Below are positions 14,801 to 26,800 of a stretch of 64,000 nucleotides of DNA, piece after piece. Numbering within the stretch: position 1 is the first letter of the stretch; each line of letters opens with the position of its first letter. The stretch covers positions 10,168,168 through 10,232,167 of the forward strand of contig OZ038531.1 of the NCBI GenBank assembly GCA_964036665.1, read 5' to 3'. This stretch comes from Gordius sp. MW1 (lineage: Eukaryota; Nematomorpha; Gordioida; Gordea; Gordiidae). The notes below the pieces were generated by a model, which was given only the letters and a program-made list of their open reading frames with translations, was not told the DNA's origin and made no database searches. Both the position numbers and the translations under genes were made by a program.

Positions 14801-17800
14801 TCCTGGCTGCTGACCAATGGAAAAAAATGACCATTGGCCAAAATGTGATTCGAAAATTTTTTTTTCGTTTTTTTTACTCTTGTGAATTTATATCCACTTT
14901 TACCGTGTGCTGGCTGCTGACCAATGGAAAAAAATGACCATTGGCCAAAATGTGAATCCGAGTTTATTTTTTCGTTTTTTTTTGACTATTATGATTGTTC
15001 CTGTTACTACCATTGCTATTATGACTTTTTGGCCGTCCGCTGGCTCCTGACCGATGGAAAAAATGACCATTGGCCAAAATGTGATTCGAAATTTTTTTTT
15101 TCTCGTTTTTTTTGACTTATGAATTTATATCCACTTTTACCGTGTCCTGGCTGCTTACCAATGAAAAAAATGACCATTGGCCAAATTTTATATATAACCT
15201 AAAAATTTATTATAGATGGTCTAACAGACAGCCAACTATGTAATATATATTTTTAACCTTATAAATGCATATATATTTTTTTATTGGGTTAATATATTTC
15301 ATTTAATTAGATTGTGATTTCATAGAAAACCTAAAAAGTAATATTTAAAAAAATAATATAGGTATTAGATTCTAATTTACGATAAAATATATCGATAGAA
15401 ACTAACACAAAATTCGAAACCTCCTTCAAAGGTATAAGCATAGCCCGTTATTTCTAATTAAATTGAATCTACTATTAAACTCAGACACGAATTGTACTTT
15501 ATTAGATGGCGCGCGTAAGTTTATATAATTAGTAAAATTTTTCTACGTGTCATAGATATTACACCGCACGTGTGGCAGGGAAATGTCCGATATTTTTAAA
15601 ATGAAAAGGTATTTTAGGAATCTGAAAAGGTTATTTTACCCCCGGCCGCCCTGGGCACCTACGGGTAAAGTTTCGAGCGAATCGGGCTGGTAGTTTAAGA
15701 ATTTAGCCCTTTTTTAAAACTAAAAAAAAACTTTTTTTTAATTTTTTTTTTACATTAAATTAATTTTTTGTTTTTGTTAATACCATTGATAATATGACTT
15801 TTTGACCGTCCGCTGGCTACTGACCGACGATATATATTGATTTTCTAAACATAAAACACAACTTTATTATTTCATCATCTATATAAATAACATACTAACT
15901 TCTACTATTTTAAAGCCAGCATGGTATAGTGGTTATAGCGCCGGCTTGTGAACTGGAGGTGTGGGGTTCAAGTCAGTGAGGGGACAAATTTTTTTTTTAA
16001 TTTTTTTAAATTAAATTAATATTTGTTCATGTTAATACCAATGATAATATGAATTTTTGACCGCCCGCTGGCTACTGACCAATAAAAAAATGACCATTGG
16101 CCAAATAAATCGAAATTTTTTTTCGTTTTTGAATTGGTTAACATTGATAATTACCCTATGTCCTCCCCTACAAGGGCCTATAACTAATTAACTAATTATT
16201 TTGCATCTAATACCCCCTATAGGCATTCTCGCCCCTTCCCACCTTTCTCGCCCATAAATTGCATAGCAAATATGCTACGTTTATACGGAGTATAGAAGAG
16301 TTCCCCCTTCCCCTCTTCCCTTCCCCTCTTCCCTTCCCCTACTCCCCTTCCCTTCTCCCCCTTCCCACGAGGGCCGAAGGCCCGAGTTTTTATTATACGG
16401 TTGAAGTTTAATGCATAAATTTCACAATCTCGATGCCTTTACACGAGCACTATGATCGGAGAAACGAAAGCTAAGATTATGACGTTGTTGAGTAATTTTT
16501 GGATGGAATAAAGTTTGTGCGACAATGCTTACGTCAATCCTCTGCCCTCGATAAAACGCTTAATTGTGGTGGTGGGGATTTGAACCTTTTCCCTATAAAT
16601 TCTTAATATGTCTAAAAGCTCGATATAATACCCCAGTCATGCCAAATGCATTATGGGTAAAAAAAGACGGCTGAAAAGAGATAGGTGAGTTAAAGAATCG
16701 TGTTTTAAGGCAAATTATTTGCCCTAAGTTATTAATGTTAAAATGTAGATGCTTTAATTCTTAATAGTTTGATATAAAGACATGGGCGTAGCCAGGTTTT
16801 GGATTAGGGGGGGGGGGCGAAACGTTTAAAAGTTCAATTAAGGGGGGGGGGGGCAAAACATAATTTTTAAGTTTTTTGCATTGAAAATTTTTTTTTCGTC
16901 ATCCCCCCTGCCTACGCCCATGTATAAAGAGTCAGGTGACAGGTGATTAATTTTTTTTTGTAAATACCTACAATGTTTCAAATAAGACCGCCATTTTATT
17001 GAAGGGTTTTTTCAAATTTATATATGTCCTTGGCTTTTTGGGGGTTTGTCAAATTTAGTAAACAATTAAAAATCTACCAAAATATTCCAAATTTAATCTT
17101 AAACTATATTCATTCAATCTTTGAATAAAATATTTAATTTATTCAATGTTTAAATTATATATCGGGTAAAATTTATATAATATCTTTTGTTTTAAATCAT
17201 AAAATTTAATCTATGATCTAATAAATTTGCTTTAATTAATTAACTATTATTATTAAAGTTTGTCTTTGCTAATCGACTTTAATATTAGGTGTTCTGGAGA
17301 TATTAACTAATCATTGGCCACTTAACAACAAATATTTAAGTTTGAAGATTGTTTTTAAATTAACAAATAAATGCGGGCCAAATTCTATTAAAATACAAAT
17401 TATATTTTAACCGGTATGCAACATGTTAAAAATGTAGCTTAAAATATTCAATAACGACAAATTACATTTAATTAGAGGCTTTGAGTAGTTAAGCGGTTTG
17501 GAATTTAATCAAAAGAGAAATCGAATGCCGCTCCCCTTTTGGCTACTGGACAAATTTAATTATTAACCTGTAATTGGTTTTTAAAGTATCTAAATGCCAT
17601 TATTGAAGCGTAATAATTGCTTACATTTTGTCAAGTTAAATAATTACCAATTTTATTTTAATAAACAATGTCAAGTTGTAAAAGTATTAGGCTTCTTAAA
17701 TCCATCCTCCCGGGAGTGCCGCCGGCTCAAGTAATTCCATTCTTTTTATATTAATTAACTTCTAAAACAACTTTCAATTAATATCAAAATATATCGCCTT

Positions 17801-20800
17801 TTTATGGGTCCGGATACCAATTAACACTCTAATAAGATCCGATGGTTGGTTGGACACTGCTGCGCTAGCTCATTTTTCGATAACCCATTACCCAAGCCAA
17901 TAATACTTCCTTCGCACCCTAATACATCGATATTTATATTCCCAATAAGCTAGTTTTATCGATTTCCACTTCAATTTGGCTTAGTAGTACGTGCCCATAC
18001 AAAAGTTATCAATTTTATACGACTATTTTTGGAATGAGCAGCTAGCTCCATGTTGTTGGCAATACCTCTATGTTAGGCTGGTGGTTTTTGGTGTTTATTA
18101 GCTAGCAAGCCACTTAAATTTAATCGACATTTTAAATAAATTCAACAGCAAGCAAAAAATGCTTGACTTTTTGATGATAGAGACCCCTATCTAATATGAT
18201 TTATAAAAAAATTGTGTTCATTTCATAATTGATTAGTTTCAAAATTATAACAGTTTTAAACATCAGCCATTATAGTTAAAACTTGGGATCAAGTTTTATC
18301 ACTTGTTTATACCTGTTCAAAATATTATGAAAAGGGTATATCGTTTTGAACGAGTGTGCAGCCTCAAATCTTTTTTAGTGCCCACTTGATATTAACAGAA
18401 AGTCTTGATAATATTAATTTAAATGTGGTTATATATTTGAATAATAAATGGTATAAACTAACTCGTAATTTTGCCCACTCATCTACAAATGCCTATAAAT
18501 TGTAAACTTTTTATAAGTTTAAAATTATAAATTTGAACTCCATATAATTTTAAAATTACGACAAGTTAAACCTTTGAGCCATATAGAACCTACCAAGCGA
18601 GGTGGAAAAAAGTTTGGATTAGGGGGGGGGTGGGCGAAACGTTTAAAAGTTCAATTAGGGGGGGGGGGACATAAATTTTTTGAGGTTTTTGCATTGGAAT
18701 TTTTTTTTCTCGTTATTTAGGGGGGGGGGGGGGGGGGGGCGCAGCCTACGCCCATGATAAGGAACACATCTAATATCGTGTTTAGGGGTGTGCAGCAGGG
18801 TTTGGTAATTTAAATAAAATATATTTTTCCTTAAGCGCATGTCAAATTAGCTTTCTGGATATTTTATTTCTTGACATCTATAAATATGTTATGTGTTGGG
18901 CGCATGTCAAATTAATTTTCTAAATATTTTATTTTTGACATCTATGATTATGTGCTACATTATTGAAATACCAACTAAATTGGAAAAATATATTTTTTGC
19001 TCTTTTAAGTTATAATTTGCTTTGGGCGGTTAGGGGCCTATAATTTTGACATTCATAGAGATAGATCTAAATATGATATTTTATTACCTTAAAAAATAAA
19101 TTTATATGAGAAAGTGAAAAAACCAAATAATCTTGTTATGAAAAACATTTCAAATGCTCATGCATTTCTTGTAAAATATAAAAATGAAGATTTATTGTTT
19201 TTGAGGTGAAAGCTTTCCGTAAATGAGTAGAGTAATTCATTTTTATGGGATATTTTCGAACTCATTGCTCGAGAGGTTTAAATAAGAAAGATTCTTAGTA
19301 TCAGATAAAATATTAAGATAAATTTAAGTAAAAATAGGCATTGCCTCAGTATTTTCTTTGAACTCATATACACAATTTAGGGGGATCAATCAGTTGTCGC
19401 CTAATATTACCACAATATTTGAATTTTATTTTGCCCCAGGGATCGTAAAAGCTACGTTTTAAGCTCATTAATTCCTTTCCAATTTTTTACCGCTGATTTA
19501 ATACGCTAACGTCGAGCCAAGAGAATTAAAGCTTCCAATTTAAGTGTTTAGAAGGGTAAAAGTTCGCGCTTAGTTTTCTAACTTTTTTTACCTGGTCACG
19601 ACAATATTTATTGTGGCTGCTTCTCCATTGAAATTTTCATTTAAGGACTCATAAATTTATCCATTAATGTGTATGTAATTGCAGTGTGTATCATCAATAG
19701 CTTATGTCTATCCTATCTTGTCAAACAATTATTTTTGATATGGACAAGTGGGCTTTTTATTATTTTGTGGCATTTTTTATTTGCCCTATTAAAAATTTTT
19801 TAAAGCTTATTCGATTAAAATTTAAATTAATTGATCTCGATGAATTTGTGCATTGTTCCCTAGTTTTATTCAAATCTTTTAGATGTTTTCCGGTATGGCT
19901 TGAGTTAATTCTCTTTTAAAATCAAAGTATTTAAACAATTTATCTAATTGTGAAAGCTTAAGTTATAAAATGTATTAATTATTAGCATTCTTTGACAGAA
20001 AATTAAAATAAGTAAAACATTTAGTATAATTTTGCAAAACAAAAATCCTTTAAGGACGCTTTCTGCTGCTAATAATGGGGCAGTCCGACCCGAGGCCCGC
20101 ACCCGGTTAATTAAATCCAAACTAAATAACCCATATAAATAATGGTGGAGGTAAAGCCAACTTGTTAAAAAATAAATATCTTCCTCTAGCGTACATAATA
20201 TGCCTTTTAAAATCCAGCACTTTATTCCAAACTTATCCATGTTTTAAAAACGAATTAATAACAATCAAATCCAAACTATATTTATGTTTTAAAATAAAGT
20301 TTCAAATCGAAAATTTGCTTAATAGCTTCAATTTTAGGAAATCGGGCTCGGGCAAATTAAAAATAAAAAAACGTTCGACTAGGGCCTATCTTTATGCCTG
20401 TTGTTGCCTCGGGTTCTAGTTCCTTCGGTAAACAGGCAATGGAATTTTTTGAAATCGGAAAACGCTCACCGAAATCTAAAACTTCCGCGTCCTTTTTACT
20501 CAGGCAACAACAAGGGATTCTCGATAACTTTAGATTCTTTGCCGACTTATGGCCCATTTTAAAAGATAACGATATAGAATATAGATCTTTGTATTTAACC
20601 AATATGTCTTTATTTGCATTACGCTTATGTATATAAACTTTTTAACCATTAAAAATTCCATTTTTCAGGGCTTTAGTGATAGTAAAAATTTATCAAATTT
20701 TTGACGTTACACACGATTAGACGAACTGATGCAACCGACCAACGACGAAGAAATGTCATCGCGTCGTCGCAAATCTTCCAATTTTCCCCTATGGCATCAC

Positions 20801-23800
20801 CACCTACATCAACAACAACTCCAATCTTGCATAACGACCAACGGACCCAGGGCTCGGGGCAGCATCCCCGCCTCTAATTACTTGCACAAGGGGGCCAATA
20901 GGCATCACTTATCATCCCCCGCTCCCCTGACCTACACCCCGGGCGGTGGTGGTGGTTTAGGAATTGTGGGGACCGGGTCCAAAGCGCCAGTCGTTGTTTT
21001 CAGACCCTTCAAAATGAATAAGATGGATAACGTTAGTATCCTGTTCGCCGACATCGTGGGCTTTACCCAAATGAGTAGCAATAAATCCGCAGAAGTGCTC
21101 GTAGCCTTGTTGAATGACCTTTTTGGCCGATTCGATAAGTTGTGTGACGCTTGTGGTTGCGAAAAAATTGCTACGCTCGGTGACTGTTATTACTGCGTTT
21201 CCGGGTGTCCGGCCCCGCGCCCCGACCACGCCGTTTGCGCCGTCCGCATGGGTCTTTCAATGATACGAGCCATCAAGGTATAAGCTTTTAGTTGATGATT
21301 CAATGATTCTCGCTTATTTTTTAACACGAGATATACTGCATGCATACTAAGTTTTATAAAGGTTTGCCGTTAGGAACGTTAGATTTAAGCAATGCAACTC
21401 CTCTCCTTATAATAATTATAAAATTGTTCCTGCGTTAATAATGTTAGTTTTTTTTTGTGCGAAACCGTTAGGACCTATAATACTTTTAGAATTAATAAAT
21501 GTTAAGATTATTTTTGCTATACTTATAGATAAATAAGATATATTATATTCATGATTTAGCAGCATTTAAAGTATTCTATGCCTATGCCGTAATAAACCCA
21601 GTTGTAATTAAAATTTTGAATAAAATTTAAAAATGTTAATCTTCTTTAAATATATCTTAATAACTTTATCATTAAATCAATATTAGTCGAAATACCATTT
21701 TATGATGCCCAAAATTTTACCTACGGCAAAACGCGATGAAATATTGTTGCCAGTTTTGCTCTACGACTTCTGACATCAAAACTCGACGATATTGTACTCA
21801 ACACGATGATGCCATGCCATGCCATATATACTTTTCTAAATATAATTACCTTTCGACACTCGGATAAATGCGACTTACTTTAAATTAGAGATTTAACACT
21901 ATTAACTGTTTATATGCACTTTGCCATAAACCATTTAACTGTTAGAAAATTTCCTATAAATAAAGATCAAATTTTTAGTATACCGATTTTTGTTGAAACA
22001 AACCTTATGAATCGTATGACCGAATAATCTTACCCACTATTGATCGCCCGACCTATCATTTGTAAAATATAAATGGCCAAACTCACTTACATAGGCACTC
22101 TTCAAAATTAAACTTTTTAACAATTTTTAACTTGGCCGCTTTATAAGTTTTGTTGTTTTGACCCTATTGTCATCTCTATAAAATTATCAAGGAGTTCGAT
22201 ATGGCTCAGCACCAAAACGTCAACATGAGAGTGGGCATACATACTGGAACAGTTTTGTGTGGCGTAGTAGGAACTCGCCGATTCAAATTTGACGTGTGGT
22301 CCAACGACGTTACCCTAGCTAACAAACTCGAATCGACCGGCAAACCTGGTAAAGTCCACATCAGCGCCGCTACGTTGGCTTGCTTGGGTGATAAGTACGA
22401 AGTTGAGCCGTCCGAAGCTCGGGAAGGTAATTATTATTTGCCTTATGGGAATTGTAAAATCCAATAAAATCTCAATCCATGGCTCGATGCCAGCTCATTA
22501 ATCTAATATATTTTAGCATGTAACATACACAATTATTTGGAAATAAACTTCTATCGGAAAAAAAATTAAATGAAAATTCAATTATAATTATTTCCATAAT
22601 GATCGCTGTAGATCTCCTTTACGGTGTATTCAGCTCAATTTTCAAATTTTACCCATTCCCAAAACATTTAACATTTTTTACATAGATTTGGCTGTAAATA
22701 AAAGTTAATGAAATAAATTGCTTCTGTAAGCCTCATGTCATAGCACCGATTATTTAACAGTCAACAACTATCTTTATGTAGGACAGTAACGAGCACTCCA
22801 CATAAAACTTTTAGCAACTTTTAAAATAGCTCAATCAAATATTGATAGATGTCATAAATTTACATGGGCGTAGCCAGGTTTTGGATTAGGGAGGGGGGGG
22901 CGAAAATGTTTTAATACAATGTATTGAAGAAAAAATTTTTGTCCTGGCTACGCCCATGAAAATTAGTGTCATTACATTTTTACATACAAATGAATTAACT
23001 TGAACTGATTTACAATTACAATTAATGGAAATTTCTGTGATGCGGTACCTGAGCTAAAATTTGCGAATAGTTAAGCTTTTCATTCCTCGTTTAGAATAAT
23101 CCAATGGCTTCGTTGTTTATATATTAAATATTGGTGTACCGAATTAGAAGATATTCATAATAGGTATATATATCCTCAAGTTTATAGTTTTAGGTTACAA
23201 TTTAGAGGAATTTGTCTACTAAATCGAGCCGTATTGTACTGCTACCACACCTTGAATTTAGGCATCAAGAGTTATTTTATCGTCAAACCGAAATCGCCCA
23301 AGGACGGACCCATAATGGCGAGCGTCAATTACGCCTCCAACCAATCCGCTAAACGTGGCCTCGTGACAAACTTTTCCGACAGCGATCTTAGGACGTTAAA
23401 CGCTTCCTCCGAAATGGAAAAAAACAACAAAGAGGCCCAAACCAAAAGTGATCAAGATTCTAAGGTCGCAAACAGAATGTCACCCAAATTTTCCGTTCCT
23501 TCCAAGGAAGCTGGGGATGAACGCCTCCTATCTCCCTCTCAAGATTTGCCCCCTTTTAGCAACCAAAAAATTGGTAGTCCTCCGACCTTCGATCAAGGCA
23601 ACGACAACCCTAACGCTCTAGACCCCCTGCTTTATCGAGGATCCGATACAGTTGTCACATCCCCCAAAAAGCAGCTGAGTAAAAAGGTGAAAGAAAAGCA
23701 CATAACCTTGTTAGCATTTTGTTGAGCCACCTCATTTTCTTTAAATTAAGTATAAAAAAATGCTGTAGCTTGTTAAACTGCTCAGACGAAAATTGATGAA

Positions 23801-26800
23801 AAAAAAAATTTTGGGATCGGGTCGGGCCTGTTGGGCTATCTCGAGCCCGACCCGAAGAAAGCTTTAGTCAACACACTCAAAATAAGAGTTTTTTCGTAGG
23901 ATTATTAGTTCAGTTTGTTAAAAACTATTCCTTCTTCCCTTTGAATACTCATTTATTGTTTAAAATCGTTAGATTATATTCTCATGTTTTGGGAATAATT
24001 AAAATAATATGTATAAAGTGGATAGCAAAACTGTAGAAAAATATATTAATTCAACAAACAAGTTTTTTAACCATTGATTTAGAATTTATAACATTATGGT
24101 AATTTAAAAAACGATAATATCATTTGCAAAACTCCATAACGCCTCTACATACCTTTAGAAGATTTTTGCCCTCATAATCAATGTTCTTCATAGATTTATT
24201 ATCAGGGATGTTAGAGGATTTACATTAATTTTGTTTTTTTTTCTAATCATGTTCTTTATAAGGACGAAATATTATAATAATATTATAATTTGTTTTTAAA
24301 TACTGTTAAAAAGAAATTATTATTCAATGCTTAAATAGTTGCTGGTGTTTAATGTAGTATGATACCACAGCCTTTATGTATATATGTGTCAGAAGGAGGA
24401 ATCGGTGCGAAAAAGGGTGTTATCACGTCAAATGGGTGGGGCGGGTATGTATTCGAGTCATTCTTCCATCACGGATTTGGTCGCTGAAAGATACGATATC
24501 AATAATTCCAATTATTTGTTCGACGACAGAATGGTTCCCGGCCAACATTTACCCGCATCCCTCGCTAAGGATTACAAGTATGTCATTCATCAGGCGTCAA
24601 TTGTTTATTCGTTCGAGACGCCCATTGATTTTTCGCATAACTCCCTGCTTTCCCTTATAAATGTGCAACATATGTTGCGGACTTAATCTTGTTACGGCTT
24701 TAAACATTCATAGTCGTCTAGATATAATGCTTTTTGACATGGGCGTAGCCAGGGGGTGGCAAGGAGGGGCGTGCCCCTCCTTTAAATTAAAAAAATCGTA
24801 GAATTTTGTCTAATTATGGCTAATTTAAAAAATTGTTATTTTGCCCCTCCCTGAATTATTGCCCCCCCCCTCTAATTCCAGTCATGCCTACGCCAATGCC
24901 TTTTGACCAGAGTACCGAAATGCATTTTTTACTTCATTAAATTATTAATAAGCTAGATTTCTCTCACTTTTAAAAAATTATTGGCATTTAATTAAAAATT
25001 GATAAGGAAAAGGTCGTATTTTTTATATTACATAGTCATTTTTTAACTAAACATCAAAATATATATATAAAAAGCGCCTACGTATCTTAGGAAGAGGTAG
25101 TAAATAAAATTTGAATTCTTGGCAGAAGAGCATTTAATTAAAAAAAAATTTAAGATATTAATATAAGTGAACCAATGTAACAGTTGAAAATCTGCTCATC
25201 CAGATTTTATTTGCAAACGTATAAAATAAAAATATTTGGCCATTATGTTATTTTATAGTGATTGAGTTTTTAAATAATAGATTTCTTAAGAATAAAATAT
25301 TCTGTTTTTATCCAGATTTATCCAAAGCCAACAAAGATACGATCTACAGATGGTGAATTGCATTAAAGAGGATATGAAAAAAAGTGGAAAAAATTATTTT
25401 TCTGACCCGCCTATCAATTTATGCTGTCTCACCTTCAAGGACCCCGACCTGGAGTACGCTTACAGACAGCATTTGCTTACCGCTTCCCAATACATAAACC
25501 CCAACCAAATAACGTCGCCTTCAACGGGTTTCAGGATGGGAGTACGGTAAAACTTTTAAAAATAGTACATATCTCTTTATATATGGTTTTAATTTGCAAA
25601 AGTATACGGGTGAGAAATCATATAATATGAGGGAAAAGTCTATCTAACAGTAAATCAATACATACAATTTGGCAGTTGACACTTTATAACCCGCTCCCCA
25701 CCTCAAAATATTGTGGTCAGTTGGGACAGTTTTCCTCGCTCCCAACCTTTGATGCCAGCTTGCATGGCGTTAACTGACACATGTCTACACTAAAACCCTA
25801 ACAGCATTTATTCTTGGGGAATACTAATGATTGGCTATTAACATCTGCTTAAAAAGGATTTTAAATTTCATCACTCTGGTCAAGCGCTTATTAATCATAT
25901 TTCTAAAAAAATGTAATTTTTGCGGTACTTAAACTTATTTAAGCGATTAGTGCAAGGTGAATAATATTAAAATCGCTGTATAACGGGAAGTTTTGGCTCG
26001 GATTTAATATTGTACATTTTGTGGTCTTCACGTTTTTGAGTTTAATATAAAAAATTTAACAGCGGTTTCAAATGAAGATACTATTAATTTTAATCATTCA
26101 TGATAAGTAAATTATTGTATATTATGGATTATCAGGCATGCTTCCGATTCCTCAAAGTATTCCAATACCTCTAAAGAATCTCACCCAATGGGCGACGCGA
26201 ATTCTGTCGTAGTTTCTACCTTCGCTTCACCCAATTTTACCTTATTAACCGAAGTGTGCGTTTCTTCCTTCGTGCTGTTCCTCATATACCTCGCCTGTTT
26301 CGTGCTGCTGGATCGTCCCCGAGATACTACTACACTGATATTTTGGGGCATAGCTTTGGCCTTTGATATTGGAGTCATCATTTACGTGGGCACCGAAGAG
26401 TTACCCTTCGCTTGTTACAAACCTTGCTTCCAGCGCTTGACTTCATTGTTTGGCGGATCTCCAAATGTCCCTCTCAAAACGGAAAAATTGAAAAGTCCGC
26501 GTCGTCACCATTTTTCTTTCCAGAAAAGCCTAGCTCGATCGCGACGCATTTTTAAACAATTTTGGGTGCGACAAATTTTTGGCTTCATCATAGCCTCCCT
26601 CCCGGCTGCTACCCTTCTAGTCGCATACATCCGGATTTCACCCTCACTCCGCACCACCGAAGCGCAATTTTACGACTTTTTATTGGCGCTGGCTCTGCTA
26701 CACCTCATAAATTTAGTGCAATTACTATCCTGGTTGAAAGCCTTACTATCCCTCATAGTGGCTGCAGTCATAACCACTTTCATTGGGCTCGAGTTTTGTA

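Larger units (their letters stand above)
13580..16387 (+). mobile_element. Helentron-like non-autonomous element, unit B
   Basis: Near-identical to unit A over about 2.8 kb (offset about 3004-3007 bp). Visible differences are an extra CGTCGTC step, loss of ATAATGGTTAT near 13818, an added AAATAAAAG near 14022, and a few substitutions or homopolymer changes. It has the same start, tRNA-like module (15915), inverted subterminal repeat and 3' hairpin. The similarity implies a very recent copy event or local duplication. Confidence 0.78.

Noticed and set aside
8700..16390. CRISPR-like array
   Set aside because: The repeats are long (about 107-130 bp), contiguous and without unique spacers, in a eukaryotic intron.
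18655..18840. Proline-rich open frame on the - strand
   Set aside because: Produced by the C/G homopolymer of a degraded MITE; low complexity.
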